DNA of 64,000 nucleotides from Lonicera japonica (Eukaryota > Streptophyta > Magnoliopsida > Dipsacales > Caprifoliaceae). The notes below the pieces were generated by a model that saw only the letters and a list, made by a program, of their open reading frames with translations, was not told the origin of the DNA and made no database searches. The translations under genes and the position numbers were made by a program. The stretch covers positions 30,973,234 to 31,037,233 of the forward strand of contig CM038471.1 of NCBI GenBank assembly GCA_021464415.1, written 5' to 3'. Shown here piece by piece: positions 23,594-36,378 of this stretch; the first letter of the stretch is position 1, and each line of letters opens with the position of its first letter.

Positions 23594-23915
23594 TTCTCTT
23601 TCATCGCGTGCTGGGACAGATAAAAGACACATACAACAGTTGTACTAAATATTTTATCCTACACAATATTATGTGACACCGACTTACGAGAATCACTTTT
23701 TGGCAACCTAGTGCTGCGATAGGATGAGAGAGAGAGAGAGGGAGAGACTAGTTTTGACTTTCGACAAAACTGACCAAGCCCTTTTGACAAGGTAACTCTA
23801 CTGCTTAACCAAAATGACTACTGCAAAAGCAAGGTACTATCATGAGAGCATAATGTACAAGCGTTCCATGCTGCGGTTGCTTTAGCAGAAGCCAAGTTGG
23901 GAGTAGCATTTTCCT

Positions 23916-26900
23916 TTATCTACATATGTAAGTTTGGAGTAGCATTCTTTTGGCAGCCACATCGCGCCTAACCGATATCCCCCACTTAAAGGCAGCACGA
24001 ATCTTACACCACCTAGCTTTAGGGCTTCCACTCCCCGACAAACGTAAACCAATGTTTGATGGGAAAATATCAGCTGATTGATAGTTTCGGCCAAAAGAGA
24101 ACTTATTCCCTTGCCATATTGATGTTTCGGCCAGATAACTGTCATTTACGGCAAGATTTCCACTCACCATGACTGATTCGAGGGATCCGCTTGGAGCCGA
24201 ACTATACTCTCCTCCAGCATAGGTATCGTAGCAAAAATCCCTCATAATGAAACTGTTCCTTAAAGTTGGAGAAAATGCTTGCATAGAGTGAGAATTTTGT
24301 GCCATAGAAAGACCTAATGGAGCGCTGTCATTGATTTCATAGGTATATGGTGGTGAAGTTGCCATATGGTTTGAACCCATCTGCATTTGCACTTGATCTG
24401 CACAAAATATGGTTTTAGTAACTTGCGCACATACAACACAATCAATTGTCAAGAATAAAAACTTATTCAGTATGGTGATATACGGTCAATCGGTCATTGA
24501 TTATGTCCAAAAAAAGAAAGGAAACACTTAATTTGAGATGTCCAATAAAGAATGTGAGACTCCGCTTTGAGAAGCGATCCTCCATACATAAACTGGGCCC
24601 TGTTTGGTTCAAGTGTGAAACGCATTTTTTAACTGGGTGAAAGTTAATCATTGTTCAAAATTTTCCACTTGTGCAAGTTGAAAATTACATCGCTTTCACC
24701 AATGTAGAAGTGATTTTATTCTGAACCAAACAGGAACTAATGGTAAAGAATACACATAAACCGGCCCCTATCCCCCAACACAGTTAGGCGGAAATATGTT
24801 GGAGACAACCGTTGTAACGATCACGTGATGCAACATACTGAACAAACCGTTTGATAATGAAATCAAATGTTCATATCACGTTAATGGTTATTTTGTAAAT
24901 ATCTAGTCCCCTCAAATGAAGGGGAATCCTAGCCCTTGCTTCACAAATTCGACGAGCGATGTAAATCCTTTATGCAGCCACATCATCTTTATGACTGTTG
25001 TAACAAATATTTACTCAATCCAACTCACCACGCTCGGAAAAGGGGAAGGAAAAAGAAAAAGAAACTAGATAGCTAATGTACCTTGTTCAGTGGGGAGGTT
25101 AAAATTCGGCAGATCTAAAGGAGAACTGCTAAAAGGGTTGGCTTGTATGCTCGGCAATAATGGAGGGGTAACTACTGAAGGCTCGTTGAAAGGTACAATT
25201 TCATTCAAATTTTTGTAAGCCTTCCGCTTCAAATCATCCACCAAACGCTGTCAACCAAACAGGGAGACTTCATGAGTTTTAATACAAGGGACATTTCCAT
25301 GTGGTAAAATCAAAACTATCATCCATTTAATTGAGAAACTCGTCGAGCAAATTTTGCACATATATATATAGTAGATCTTTATTTAATTATGGATATATTG
25401 AAACAATTTTGTGGGGAAAAAACAAGGAAATCAAAGTAAATTTGAGGATAGAAATACAAACCATCTGAAAAACGTTGAGTTTATCGAGACACAGGTAATT
25501 TTGACCACCAAAGACTGCTCCCAAAACCTTGTAGACGGAATTAAACACAAGTGAAACCGTTTCTCCATTGGGACAGTACATGTACAACTTATCATCCAAC
25601 ACGCACGCACTAGCATGATCGATGATAGTCTCCCATGCTTTGTTTGAGATCCCACCACCAAGTATCTGTAGTTCAATAATAAAGGATTAAACAGTCTCGT
25701 TCAATTTCTTTTTGCCTAACTAATTATAAGTTCTGTTTAAAGTGAAAATATAGAATAATTTTCTTACGTTGCGTAGTTTCGAAGGATCACTGTGGTACAA
25801 CTTAAGGACCTCCTCCACATTTGATATTCCCTTCTTTGCCAACCTTTGGTGGAATTTACCGTCTTTTGCTATCCTTTCCAAGCGCCATACTTCATCATGT
25901 GATGATGGAGGGTGGTGCTTCTTGTACGCTGAACAAAAAAAAAATTAAAAAAAAATCTTATTTAGTTTTAGAAATATGGAGGTTGCAATTACGCATTTTA
26001 CAGTTTCATAATAAGATTGTGTCTTGGGGTCAGAGCAGATGATAAGCAAATGTAATGTGTGATTGATTGATGTACAAAGAAAGGAATTAAGTTCCTAGGA
26101 ATTGTGATAAAGCAACAATTTTTCCATGGAAGATGGAAACTTGGGGGAGGGGGGTTTTAATGGAAAAAATTAAGCTAAAACAAGTTTTACCATGTATATT
26201 GACTTCTTTCAATATATAAGGAGTTGATGCTTTTGTCGCATATAGAGAAAGATTGATTCAAAAAGAAAGAAACTTACACTCTCCACGATGATCTTTCACT
26301 ACGAAAGCTTCACTCCTAGCTTCTCTAATTCTTACATCTCTTCTTTGCACTTTTGCTCCCAACCTAAATTTCCGACTTCTGGTCCAGCTCGAATTATCCG
26401 TAATGCTTAGATCACCAATATAACCAACTCCGTTTCTCAAGGTAATTACCAACTCCCCTGTCACCAGTGGCCTTTTGCCTTCTCTTTCACGTACAATATT
26501 GGTATTAAATTCCTCCTCGGTCCAATCTTCTCGATCATCAGCACCAAAATCACCATCAAGGGCCACGATCTCTATTTTGATCGAGGATAATGGTCCAGAT
26601 GTTATTATGTTTTTCGAACTAGCATCAATTAGAACTACTTTGATAGATTCGCTTTCTTCGGATTCTATCCTGCTGCCAGTGAAGAAGGTAGAGGGTAGCC
26701 TACTGTGGAATTCCAACCGCCATGCCGTTTCTCCAGATGCCTCGATTTGGTTAAGTGAGGATCTAAAATGAAGATGATATCAAATTTATACTGTTAGCAA
26801 TAGATATTTCAAGATAAAATTGAAAAGAATACACTGCAACAAGCTACAAACTTAAGTGCCCTTTTTGTTTGAGTTTTTGTTCTTTCAAGCCCAGGAATTC

Positions 26901-28439
26901 TAACCAGTAAATTCACATATAAAGTCTCGTAATTCATATAAATAGTTTAAATCATAGGATGTCAATATTTCTACTAAATATCAAACTAAACATGTGAAAT
27001 TACCAATCCTGGATTCCAATAAAGCACAAAAATTCATACCAAACGATGCACTCATTGAGATGGGGAAGAAATAATTTTCGTATACATGAGAAGTCAAATG
27101 GTGAAGATACTTTTTACCCATTTATTTTGTGTGAAATGTATTAAACTCCGAATCAAAGGGACTCTTAATGTTCAAGCTCAAAGTTAAAAAACCAAAAATA
27201 AAAATAAACTCAAGGCACGATTTTCACAAGGAAATATAGCAAAACCAATAAATGGTAGCAAGGAATTACCTTTGAGATGAATGACGAAGGGGCTGAATTG
27301 CCTGTTCCACTTCATCTCGAATCTATCACAGAGACGAGGAATAATTAATACAAAGTACAAGTGATTTAAAGTCGGGATCGGTCACTTCAATCACATATTG
27401 AAAACCAGATTTCATTCAACCATAAACCATACGTCAAGAGTCAAACAACCCTGGTTTTTCCTTTCTTCTTTTACTTGTTCTTAATTTCAAACTTCTATAA
27501 TAAACATCTACAATTCGGGCACGTGCAAAACGAAATGATTTTTGCAGTTAAAGAACTTTCCATTAACGAAGTCGCATGACCTTTAGACAACTCAAAGCAT
27601 TTACCAGAACTAAATCATTAAATTTGAACATCATAACAAATGTAAGAAGCAAGCTGTTGGAAAACAACTAATTAGCTTCAAAATCTAGCGCGATCTACAC
27701 ACACTGCTAACAAACCGAGCTACAAAAAAATGCGGGTTTCATTTCAGAGTTATCAAAATATTACAGATTGGTAAAAGTATACATACTAATATTAGCATGA
27801 ATTATATTTGTTTTCACTTTTGCATAAATGGTACATATGACAACGAAATGACACGAAAAGGGGCGGGGCAGGAGAAATTTTCTTACCACTCTTCGCAAAA
27901 AAGGTTCCAACCTCGACGCCAATTCCTGCAGTGAATTTCCATTCATCACATCTCTAAGAACACTGCTGAGACGTCAAAGAACTACATCAGCAACCAATAG
28001 AAATAGTGCACAAAAAATAAAAATTGATGATTGTTCCAAATTAAGAGTAGCTATCTGGCTACACTAATCAACACCAAAACTAAATTCAACTCTTTCAAGA
28101 TTCAATATACTGATTTTAAGACAAAATAACTCCTAAATTGGGGCAGGCGGAGTAATATTTATCCTAAAAGAATTGCTAAACACACAAAATACTCTACAAA
28201 AAGTTGCTTCACAAATACACTAGGCACTAATGTGTTGATCTAGGACCCACCACTAACTACGTCATTTTAAACAAGACAGTGCCTATTAATCAACTTTTTG
28301 TAGAATATTTCGTGCGTTTAGCATTTCTCATCCTAAAATGGACTACCCACTTGGAAGTAGCAAGGCGGCGTCTCAATTCGCGGCCCGAATCATCACTACC
28401 ATCTCCAGATCCCTCAGCAAAACTTCTTTTCAGTACCAT
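23916..28439 (-). CDS. CBP60 calmodulin-binding protein, copy 2 (intact)
   Basis: Same family and structure as the 5' end of the window, but open throughout. Inferred coding exons on the minus strand: 28351-28439, 27887-27962, 27270-27322, 26278-26762, 25768-25928, 25462-25665, 25082-25247 and 23916-24397. They sum to 1716 nt, i.e. 571 residues, with GT/AG borders and consistent phases. Order: basic N-terminus (MVLKRSFAEG, RRRLATSN); SLQELASRLEPFLRRV; the CBP60 domain (EASGETAW, WTRSRKFRLGAKVQ, DDKLYMYCPNGETV); a Pro/Ser-rich linker; and a C-terminal calmodulin-binding-type helix ARWCKIRAAFKW. Family members bind calmodulin and control salicylate-linked defence genes in the nucleus; the C-terminal site fits CBP60a-f. 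Exon 7 is 3 nt shorter than in copy 1, in frame. Expression cannot be judged from DNA. Confidence 0.9.
24595..24735. mobile_element. Tourist-like MITE in CBP60 intron 7 (copy 2)
   Basis: Duplicate of the element at 1014-1154, with the same termini GGGCCCTGTTTGGTTC and GAACCAAACAGG. Confidence 0.6.
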
Positions 28440-28553
28440 CAAAGTGCAAGTAAGAGAACACAAACTAACAAGCTAAACAAGAAACAAATAAATTCCCCAA
28501 TAATTTAGAAAAAAAAAAAACTCACTTCACCTAAAAACTGCCAAATTCCCTCA

Positions 28554-28561
28554 CTTTTATA
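28554..28561 (-). promoter_or_regulatory. Candidate TATA box of CBP60 copy 2
   Basis: TATAAAAG on the minus strand, about 115 bases upstream of the ATG at 28439. Equivalent to the candidate in copy 1. Confidence 0.4.
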
Positions 28562-28930
28562 CGGAAAACTAAAAACAGACACATCAAAGGGAAAGTATAG
28601 AGAAGCTTCAATAAGACACAAACCAACGCGTAATTTAAAAAAGTCAGAGCATATTTATTATTATTATTATTATTGATCAACAAAGCAACAAGAGCACTCA
28701 TTGAACTACAAATCACATCCATATTTGTGGGTGTGGATGTTTGTCTAAAAAAGTGAACATTCAGTTTGTCAAGTCGTTAGATTTAATAATTAATTAAGAT
28801 TGAGTTAAGGATAAAGATCTGATTTTTGAGGTGTGGAAAGTGGAATCTAAATTCAAAACTATAACAAGAACCGCGTGAAGATTGAAAGGTAGTGAAAGAG
28901 TACAAATTAGCATGTACCAGCCAACCGGCC

Positions 28931-29812
28931 GAAAGGGTACTTTAGTAATTTTCTATACACACTAAAACTCCGTACTCATATTTTATATATAATATTATAT
29001 ATATATATATATAGTTAAGGGTAGTGTTTAAGAGATAGTAGCAAATTGTACAAACTTCTTATACAAATAATTCTAGCAACTAAATGAAATATGAAAAACA
29101 CATTAAATGTGTGGTTCTACTAATTTATTTGAGCATGTTAGTTTGCCAAATAAGGGTTGTTTGTTTTGCCCACTTAAATTTGAGTGAAAGTTGTTTGCTT
29201 ACAAAAAAATTAAGTGATTTGCGATTAAGTCGCAAGTTTGCCACTTAAATTTGAAAACTTAAAATTCCTCATTAAAAATACATATTTTTCTCTCGTTAAA
29301 GCTCTAATCATATGATCTAAATACACTAATAAAGGTAAAATTGCCGTATTAAAAAAAATCAATTTTCAGTTATGTTATATTCAAACAAACATCATTTTTT
29401 CAGATACATTTTTTAAAAGCAAACAAATATTTTTTTCAATTTCACTGTTTAAATTTTAGTTTTAGTTTTCAGAAAAGCCACCTAAGCGTAACATTTTGCA
29501 GGTATTCATAATAAGGATTGAAATAGTCCAACAGCAAAAAAACAATTGTGGAATGGAGGGGATTAACGCGTAGCTGCAGAGTAAGTGAAGGGATTCTGCG
29601 AGGAAGGTGGGTGGAAATTGCAGAGGGGGAGACGCGCTTAGGGTTTTGAGTATTAAGGGCGAGTGCGTGAAATTAACTCATAAAAGTTGCAGAACTGACC
29701 TGACCTGTGTGTTTGAATTCCTCTTCCGAGTCGTCCATTTGTGCGCAATCGACCTGTATGTATGTATTTTATACAAACATACGGATCTATGCAAACCACT
29801 CCCTAATCTATG
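28931..29812. other. Intergenic DNA right of CBP60 copy 2
   Basis: 28935-29120 is the dispersed AT-rich repeat related to 6560-6720 and 22882-23070. The rest shows no gene; the open frame at 29607-29858 has no recognisable content. Confidence 0.5.
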
Positions 29813-30190
29813 GGGTCTGTTTCACTTTGGCCCCTCAACTTTAAAAGGCACCAATTAACCCCTTAAACTATTGACCGAATTTCACTTTGACTTTTTGATT
29901 CACTTTAGCTGTTATAGTTGTTGGAAAATAGTCATGCGCGAGATCATTTTTAAGAGTGTTTTAGTTCAACTAATGAAAATTAACATTTCTCTCCATAACA
30001 AAGAAAATATTCTTAAAAGATATCCCTCAATACCTAAATACACTTAAAATGATCATGTGTGGTGTACATGACTATTTTCGATTGATGTTTAACGACTAAA
30101 GTGAATCCAATGGCCAAAGTCAAATCGGTTAATAATTTGAGAGGTTAAATCATGCTTTTTAAAGTTGAGGGACCAAAGTGGAACTTAACT
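29813..30190. mobile_element. Long-TIR MITE at the edge of duplication A
   Basis: Left arm TTTCACTTTGGCCCCTCAAC and onward is mirrored by a right arm containing AAAGTTGAGGGACCAAAGTG, with arms of about 90 bases. The termini resemble Mutator-like MITEs. A relative lies at about 33990-34990 in copy B. Confidence 0.6.
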
Positions 30191-30528
30191 CTTATTGTAG
30201 GCTATTTGTGTAGTTTAATCATTTATGATTAATCAAGACTCCACACAAATATTTAAGCTGCATTCAGTAACAATTTAGAAAATAATGGAAAAAAGAATTA
30301 ATTTTTGTGATAAATTAAAAAATGAGATGAGTTATATAATGAGTTACTTTCTACATGAGCAACTCCTATCCTCTCTCATATTTCTCTTTAAACATAAATT
30401 TAGAGATAAAACTTGGAGGAAATATTAAATATTAAATCTATTAAATTAAGAGCTAATATTTGGAATTTAGCAAAAGGCTGTTGGTTAAAAACAATGGGAC
30501 GAGTTTTACCTCGTATTTAAAAGCTTTA

Positions 30529-31164
30529 TTGCTCGTTTGGTTCAAGATTTAAACCATTCCAGGAATGCTATATTCCATTCCGAAACGATTCCCACGTTTG
30601 GTTCAAGTTTTAAGTTCGGAATAAATGATTCCAGGAACAAACCTTTCCCCCCCAAAGTTCTCCCATTTAAATCATAAGGAATAAACCATTACCAATGAGC
30701 ATCTGTTTTAATTTTTTCATATTAGGACTAAAATAACACTGTTCCTTATCAATAAATAATTCTTTTTTCATCAGTGTATGAAAATATTGTTTGGAATTTT
30801 TTTTTAATTACGCTGCTGCACAAAAATGAAAAAAAAAATTATTTGGAACTTTTTATTTTATTTTTTCTTGTTGTAATTTTTTTTAATTACAAAAATTGTA
30901 ATTTTTGTAGGATAGTTATTAGCTAGGTATGTGTAATTTTTGTATTTTATTATAGTAATTGTCTTTTTTGAAAAATTAGTAGTTATTGTTTTCTCATCTT
31001 ATAAAAAGAAGGGTATTTGTGTAATTGATACTTTATTCTATTCCTATTCCTGGTTGAACCAAACATCGGCATGATATCTTAGATGCCAGGAAAATAACTT
31101 TCCAGGAATCAAGTATTCCTATTCCATGCCCATTCCATTCCCAAAACTCGAACCAAACGAGCCC
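30529..31164. mobile_element. PIF/Harbinger-like MITE in copy A
   Basis: Termini TTGCTCGTTTGGTTC and GAACCAAACGAGCCC, flanked by TTA on each side. Copy B has the empty site CTTTAGTGTTT, so the insertion and its 3-bp target duplication are exact. Confidence 0.9.
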
Positions 31165-32302
31165 TTAGTGTTTCTCAAAAACTACTAAAATTAGAGATCC
31201 ACAATCAAGAAAGTCCTTGAAGAAGGTTCGTATGTGTCGAATGTACAAGTTCAAACTCCATAAAGAACAGTTTAAAAGACTCGGAATAGTTCAAGAGAAT
31301 TTAAAATTCTCAAAATAGTTTATAATAGTTAGGGTTACGCATTTTTATAGCTCATTAATATTTCCTAATAAATTTCACTCCTTTTTTATATATATATATA
31401 TATCATATGGTCTTTGGGTTAGATTTTGTGCTTCTCAACTAATTCTCACTCGTGAATCCGAGCTTGCCACTTACCATAATTATTTAGCTGCTGACGGCAA
31501 TCAACTTGAAAACTTCTAATCGACCGCATAACTCAAACCTAGAGGTAGTTAAGTCACTGGTCCCAATTATAATTAAGAAAAAGTTAAAAACCTAATAAAG
31601 TCGACAAATCCTAGATTTCTTTGGTCCACTGTCAATGTCTCTCCTGACAATTACACAAAGTAGTTTTATTTAGACAAACCGTCAGTTTTACGCGACCAAC
31701 GTGTTGATTTTTGGAAAGGTACATGGGACTGATAATAACCTTGGAATTTTGAGGGTTTTACCAACTTTCCTGGGAATTGCACGGAAAATCTTTTCCTGAA
31801 AAATCAAGGAAGTTCTCAAATCTCTTCTGTATTTGACTACTTGTATTGGACGAAAACTGCAATTGAAAAAGTATTTTATTGCATTTAACAGTTTGGCTTA
31901 ATTTGTTTATGAAGATTAAGACAAGTGTTAATAACTTAATATTCTTTTGAGAGCTGGAAACAAGAGACAATGACGCAATGGATAATTTCGCACTCCAAAA
32001 TTAAATCAGCAATATAAAAAATAAAATGTGTGAGGTTTATTGTGTATATTAAAAATAAAAATAAAAATTCTGGTTTATAGAAATTATCAGAATTTACCAA
32101 CATACTTTTAAAAATAACGTTTATAAATTTATGTATAATAATATTGCACTCAATCTAGTATATAATCTACCAAAAGTCCAGGTATATACAAAAGATTTAT
32201 TTCTCTAAAAAGAGTTGATCATCCGGGTGAACAAAAATGGGGTGAAATTTACGCCAATGGCTGAGATGTTCATTAGACCCCCTCCCCCTTTGTGGGTGGG
32301 TT

Positions 32303-32325
32303 GGGGGGGGGGGGGGGGGGGGGGG
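32303..32325 (+). repeat. Poly-G run (23 G) in copy A
   Basis: Uninterrupted run of G. Copy B has a run of the same length at the same place. Confidence 0.9.
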
Positions 32326-32716
32326 TGATTCATACCCCTACAAATAAAGTCAATGTTGTAAAGTTTTTTTGTCTAAAGCTGATTAATCTTTGTTGAAGTG
32401 CTAGGCGGTCGTCTGCTGCATAACTTAGTTAGGTGTCTGCCTAGCCTTGCGGAATGGCGATTCGACTAAATGATGGAGTCTTTCACTCTTTTTATATTGA
32501 AGTCTATTCTTTTTCATTTGAATTATGGAATATTTATTTAAATAACTCTCAATTTCATTTTTAGAAGTAAAGTTAGATTTTATTTATATTATGTATTTTA
32601 AATAACGAATAAATATAAAATAATTTGTCCATTTAATTCTCGACTAGTCCCGATTAATTTCTTATACGCTAATCGCCCTAAAAATGCCTAGTAATTTTTA
32701 GAATATTGAGTAAACC

Positions 32717-33984
32717 AGACTAATCTAAGGAGAGGAAAAGGCTCCAAGCCGAGTGTAACACTCCAAAAATATACTTTGAGTTGCACTGTTTGCAATAAAT
32801 ACTGCAAAATCAACTCATAAATTCATAAAGTTTAAGGCTTAACTCACCTTTATTCAATTTAACGTGGAACAAAACAAAAATTATTTACTCCAGTGTCAGC
32901 CTTAATTGCATCATAACTCAAGTCATTTTCAACCACACATGACTTTTGTTGTTAGGTTTTATAATAAGAAGTCCAATTTTAAACGAAAGTGAGACATGGT
33001 CTAAATGTTACAAGTTTTGTGAGTTTACTTGAAACATTTCGTATAAAAATAACTAAGTAAACACTCAAGAGGTATTACGTATAATTAAATTAGGTCGTAA
33101 TCTGTGTTATACTACTATTAATTATTTAAAAAGGACGGTGCTAATTACACCCACCAGCCACCAAAATACTATTTAACACTCCAACTCATTTAAATGGGTT
33201 TTCTTTCTATTTACGCACTACTCCTTTAATTTTTGCAGTTATTCCAATCCCTAACAATTAATAATCCAACTAATAATTTCCATCATTTATATTAATAACT
33301 CAAATCATTACACTAGATCGTTATCACTTCACACATAAACCTACCCTACCACTCCGAGCGAACTTTTCAATCCAAACATAACCCTTGGATCAAAACACAT
33401 ATTTTGCTTTCTTTTTCACTTATCATCATATATGTTTTCTTCCTCTTTTTCTTATAAGCACTAGGAAAGAAACTGCGCATGAAGGTTTACTCGATGGAAA
33501 AAAACCCGAGTATTTTGGCCTTTACTTGGTGAAAAACAGCCAAATGAAAGATGAGAAAAAATTGCAAATACTCGATGGAACAAAATCTAGTATGTGCCCT
33601 GTTACTTGGTGAAATAAATCTGACTATATGCACCCTTACTCAGCAGAAAACAACTAAGCACTTCGTGCTTTACTCTATTATATTAAATTGAGTAAAGTTT
33701 CATTTTAGATCATCCATGTTAGCTTTTAATCTGAGGTATCTAAACATTTATGTTTCAAGCGGGTTTGACACAAATTAATGTTTGGTTTGAAAGATGTGTT
33801 TGATGAGAAAAAAGCTAGTGAATAAACATGTATATATGTCTAGATCTATATATATGTATATCGTATATATATAAACATATATATATATATATTTATATAT
33901 ATTGTAATGGAGGAATAATGTTGATGAGGTGGTGAAGTGCTTATAAGAAAAATGGTGGGAGTGTTTATTTTATTTTTTATTTTT
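32717..33984. other. Intergenic DNA between copies A and B
   Basis: No gene. 33460-33690 has repeated TTACTCGATGGA and TTACTTGGTGAAA motifs after CACTAGGAAAGAAACTGC, suggestive of the subterminal repeats of a CACTA element, but no second end was found. 33825-33905 is a (TA)n-rich microsatellite. Confidence 0.4.
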
Positions 33985-34185
33985 TTTTGAAAGCAAAGAG
34001 CACTCAACTTTAAAAAGCACCGATTAACCCCTTAAATTATTGACCGAAATTATCTTTGACCTTTCGATCCACTTTAGCTGTTGAAGTTGGTGGGAAATGG
34101 TCATGTGCGAGACCATTTTTAAGAGTGTTTTAGTTCAACTAATGAAAAATAACATTTCTCTTCGTAACAAAGAAAATATTCTTAA

Positions 34186-34809
34186 GGGCTTGTTTGGTTG
34201 GAAATTTAAATCATTCTTGAAATCCAAAACACCTTTCCAAATAAGATTATATTGTTTGGTTCAAGGTTTGGGTGGAATCCTAGAAAAGATGGATTCCCAC
34301 AAAATACCACTTTTTATTCCCTTCAAAAGTGGGAGGAATCCATTTTGTATTCTTGGCATCTATATTAAGTTATATGTGAAGACTAAAATACCCCTCTTAT
34401 TTACAAACAACAAATCAGTATTCCTTCCATATCCTACCCTCTTCAAGGTTTGTGAATTTAATATATTGTTGTAATTATATATTTTATTTTATTTTCAACT
34501 TGAACTTTGTATTATTAATTTAATGTTCTCAAATTGATATTACAATTATAATTAAAAAAAAATTATCATGTTCATGTATAAAAAGTTTAAAAAAATTTTT
34601 GTAAAGAAGGGTATTTTTGGAAATTTGGTTTGTATTCCTTTCCTATTCCTACTTAAATCAAATATCGAAAAGTAATTCAAGATGCCAGAAAAGGAGAATT
34701 TCACTACGAACCAAACAGGTACCGAAAATGAATTTAGGATTTCAGGAATAAAGGTTTCCTGAAATCTAGAATGCCAATTCGTTTCCTACATCTCCAACCA
34801 AACGAGTCC
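34186..34809. mobile_element. PIF/Harbinger-like MITE in copy B
   Basis: Ends GGGCTTGTTTGGTTGG and CCAACCAAACGAGTCC, flanked by TAA on both sides. Copy A has the empty site ATTCTTAAAAGA. Confidence 0.9.
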
Positions 34810-35123
34810 TAAAAGTGATCCCTCAATACTAGAATACACTTAAAATGATCATATATGGTGCACATGACTATTTTCGATTGATGTTAAAGACTAAAGGGGA
34901 TCCAATGGCCAAAGTCAACTTGGTTAATAATTTGAGAGGTTAAGTGGTGTTTTTTAAAGTTGAAGGACCAAAGTGGAACTTACCCCTTAGTTTTGGCTAT
35001 TTGTGTAGTTTAATTCATCCATGTATTAATCAAGACTCCACACAAATATTTAAGCTGCATTCGATAACAATTTAGAAAATAATAGAAAAAAGAATTAATT
35101 TTTGTGACAAATTAAAAAATGAG

Positions 35124-36378
35124 GGGAAAAAAACAAAGAAAACCCCGAAGTTTGGGGGTATTTGCAATCTTGACTCCGAAATTTGAAACTTTGCAATCAT
35201 ACCTCCAAAGTAATTTTTCACTGTAATTTGGACCCTCCGTCTAACTCCCCTGTTAAAGTTAACGGGAAGCTGACGTGGCAACCAAACTTCAAGGTTTTTC
35301 CTTTTTTTTTTCTCCTGAAACTTCTCATTTTCTATTAAAATGAGAAAAGATGTAGGCAATGAAAACACATCAAAAAGCCAAAAAAAAAGTATCTAAAATT
35401 TTTATTGCTTCGCAAAAATGACGTAAAAAAAACACTACTAATTTTCTAACTAAAAAGGCAAAATAATTTTTTTTTTTTTTTTTTACTAAATCTACATGCT
35501 TCTAACTTACACAATCACTTAAAAAAAAATTAAATGTTATTTAAAGAGGGTTCAAATTTGTGGCTTCCTTGCATGTATGTATTTATTGTGTTATTTGAGA
35601 ATTGTTTTATTAGGTTTTAAAATTCAAATTGTAAAAAATATCTATATTACTCATATTACATATAAAAATATTGGATTTTTAGTGGTGTGCTTATAAACGA
35701 TTTTGTTGCAAATTTATTTTTTTTCGCTCCCACGTCGACATTAAGAGTTATTTTTTAAAAAAAAAATTAAAATAAACATAATAATACATTTTATGGTGAG
35801 AACATCCATTTCTATTATTTTACAGTAATTGCATTCACATATTTGTTTGCTTCTAAGGATTTTTCTATTAAATCTTACCTAAAATGGTAAATATCAAAAT
35901 TTCTCTTAAATATTTAGTCATTTAAAATTAAACCAATTCTCTTATTGTAATTGATATCAATATTATATATCAAACCATATACAATATTATATGGCCGAGG
36001 TGGGTGGGGAGATAACATTTACAACTTTGACATTTTTATAACTGAATGCTAGGACACCAATAAGAATTTTCAAAATTTTCTAGTTACCATGTTTTTTTGC
36101 TTTTTAGTTACTTTTTTTTTTTTTTTTTTGCTTTTTGATGTGTTTTCATTGCCTATATATTTTCTCATTTTAATAGAAAATGAGAAGTTAAAAAATAAAA
36201 AAAAAATCCTAAAGTTTGGTTGCCACGTCAGCTTCCCGTTAACTTTAACGGGGGAGTTAGACGGAGGGTCCAAATTGCAGTGAAAAATTACTTTGGAGGC
36301 ACAATTGCAAAGTTTCAAATTTCGGAGTCAAGATTGCAAATATCCCAAAACTTTGGGGTTTTTCTTTGTTTTTTTCCC
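35124..36378. mobile_element. Mutator-like non-autonomous element with long TIRs
   Basis: Ends GGGAAAAAAACAAAGAAAAC and TTTTTCTTTGTTTTTTTCCC. The inverted arms run about 270 bases (to about 35390 and from about 36120), sharing CTAACTCCCCTGTTAAAGTT / GGGGGAGTTAGACGGAGG. A perfect 9-bp target duplication AAAAATGAG flanks it (35115-35123, 36379-36387); 9 bp is the Mutator signature. Copy A has the empty site. The centre has no transposase. Confidence 0.93.

Larger units (their letters stand above)
23594..28930. repeat. Segmental duplication, CBP60 block copy 2
   Basis: Collinear with 1-5478. Ends at ACCGGC; the next bases (AAAGGGTACTTTAGTAATTT) belong to a different repeat also seen near 6600. 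Confidence 0.95.
29836..32716. repeat. Non-coding duplication, copy A
   Basis: Collinear with 34001-39615 once the insertions in each copy are removed. Shared landmarks: GTTTTAGTTCAACTAATGAA, GGAAAGGTACATGGGA, a 23-base G run, and TTTTTAGAATATTGAGTAAA at the right end. Confidence 0.9.

Noticed and set aside
33460..33690. Possible CACTA element end
   Set aside because: Only one CACTA-like end and loose internal repeats; no second end or 3-bp duplication found.
34097..34474. 125-codon plus-strand ORF
   Set aside because: It spans the junction of the duplication and a MITE, so it cannot be an old gene.
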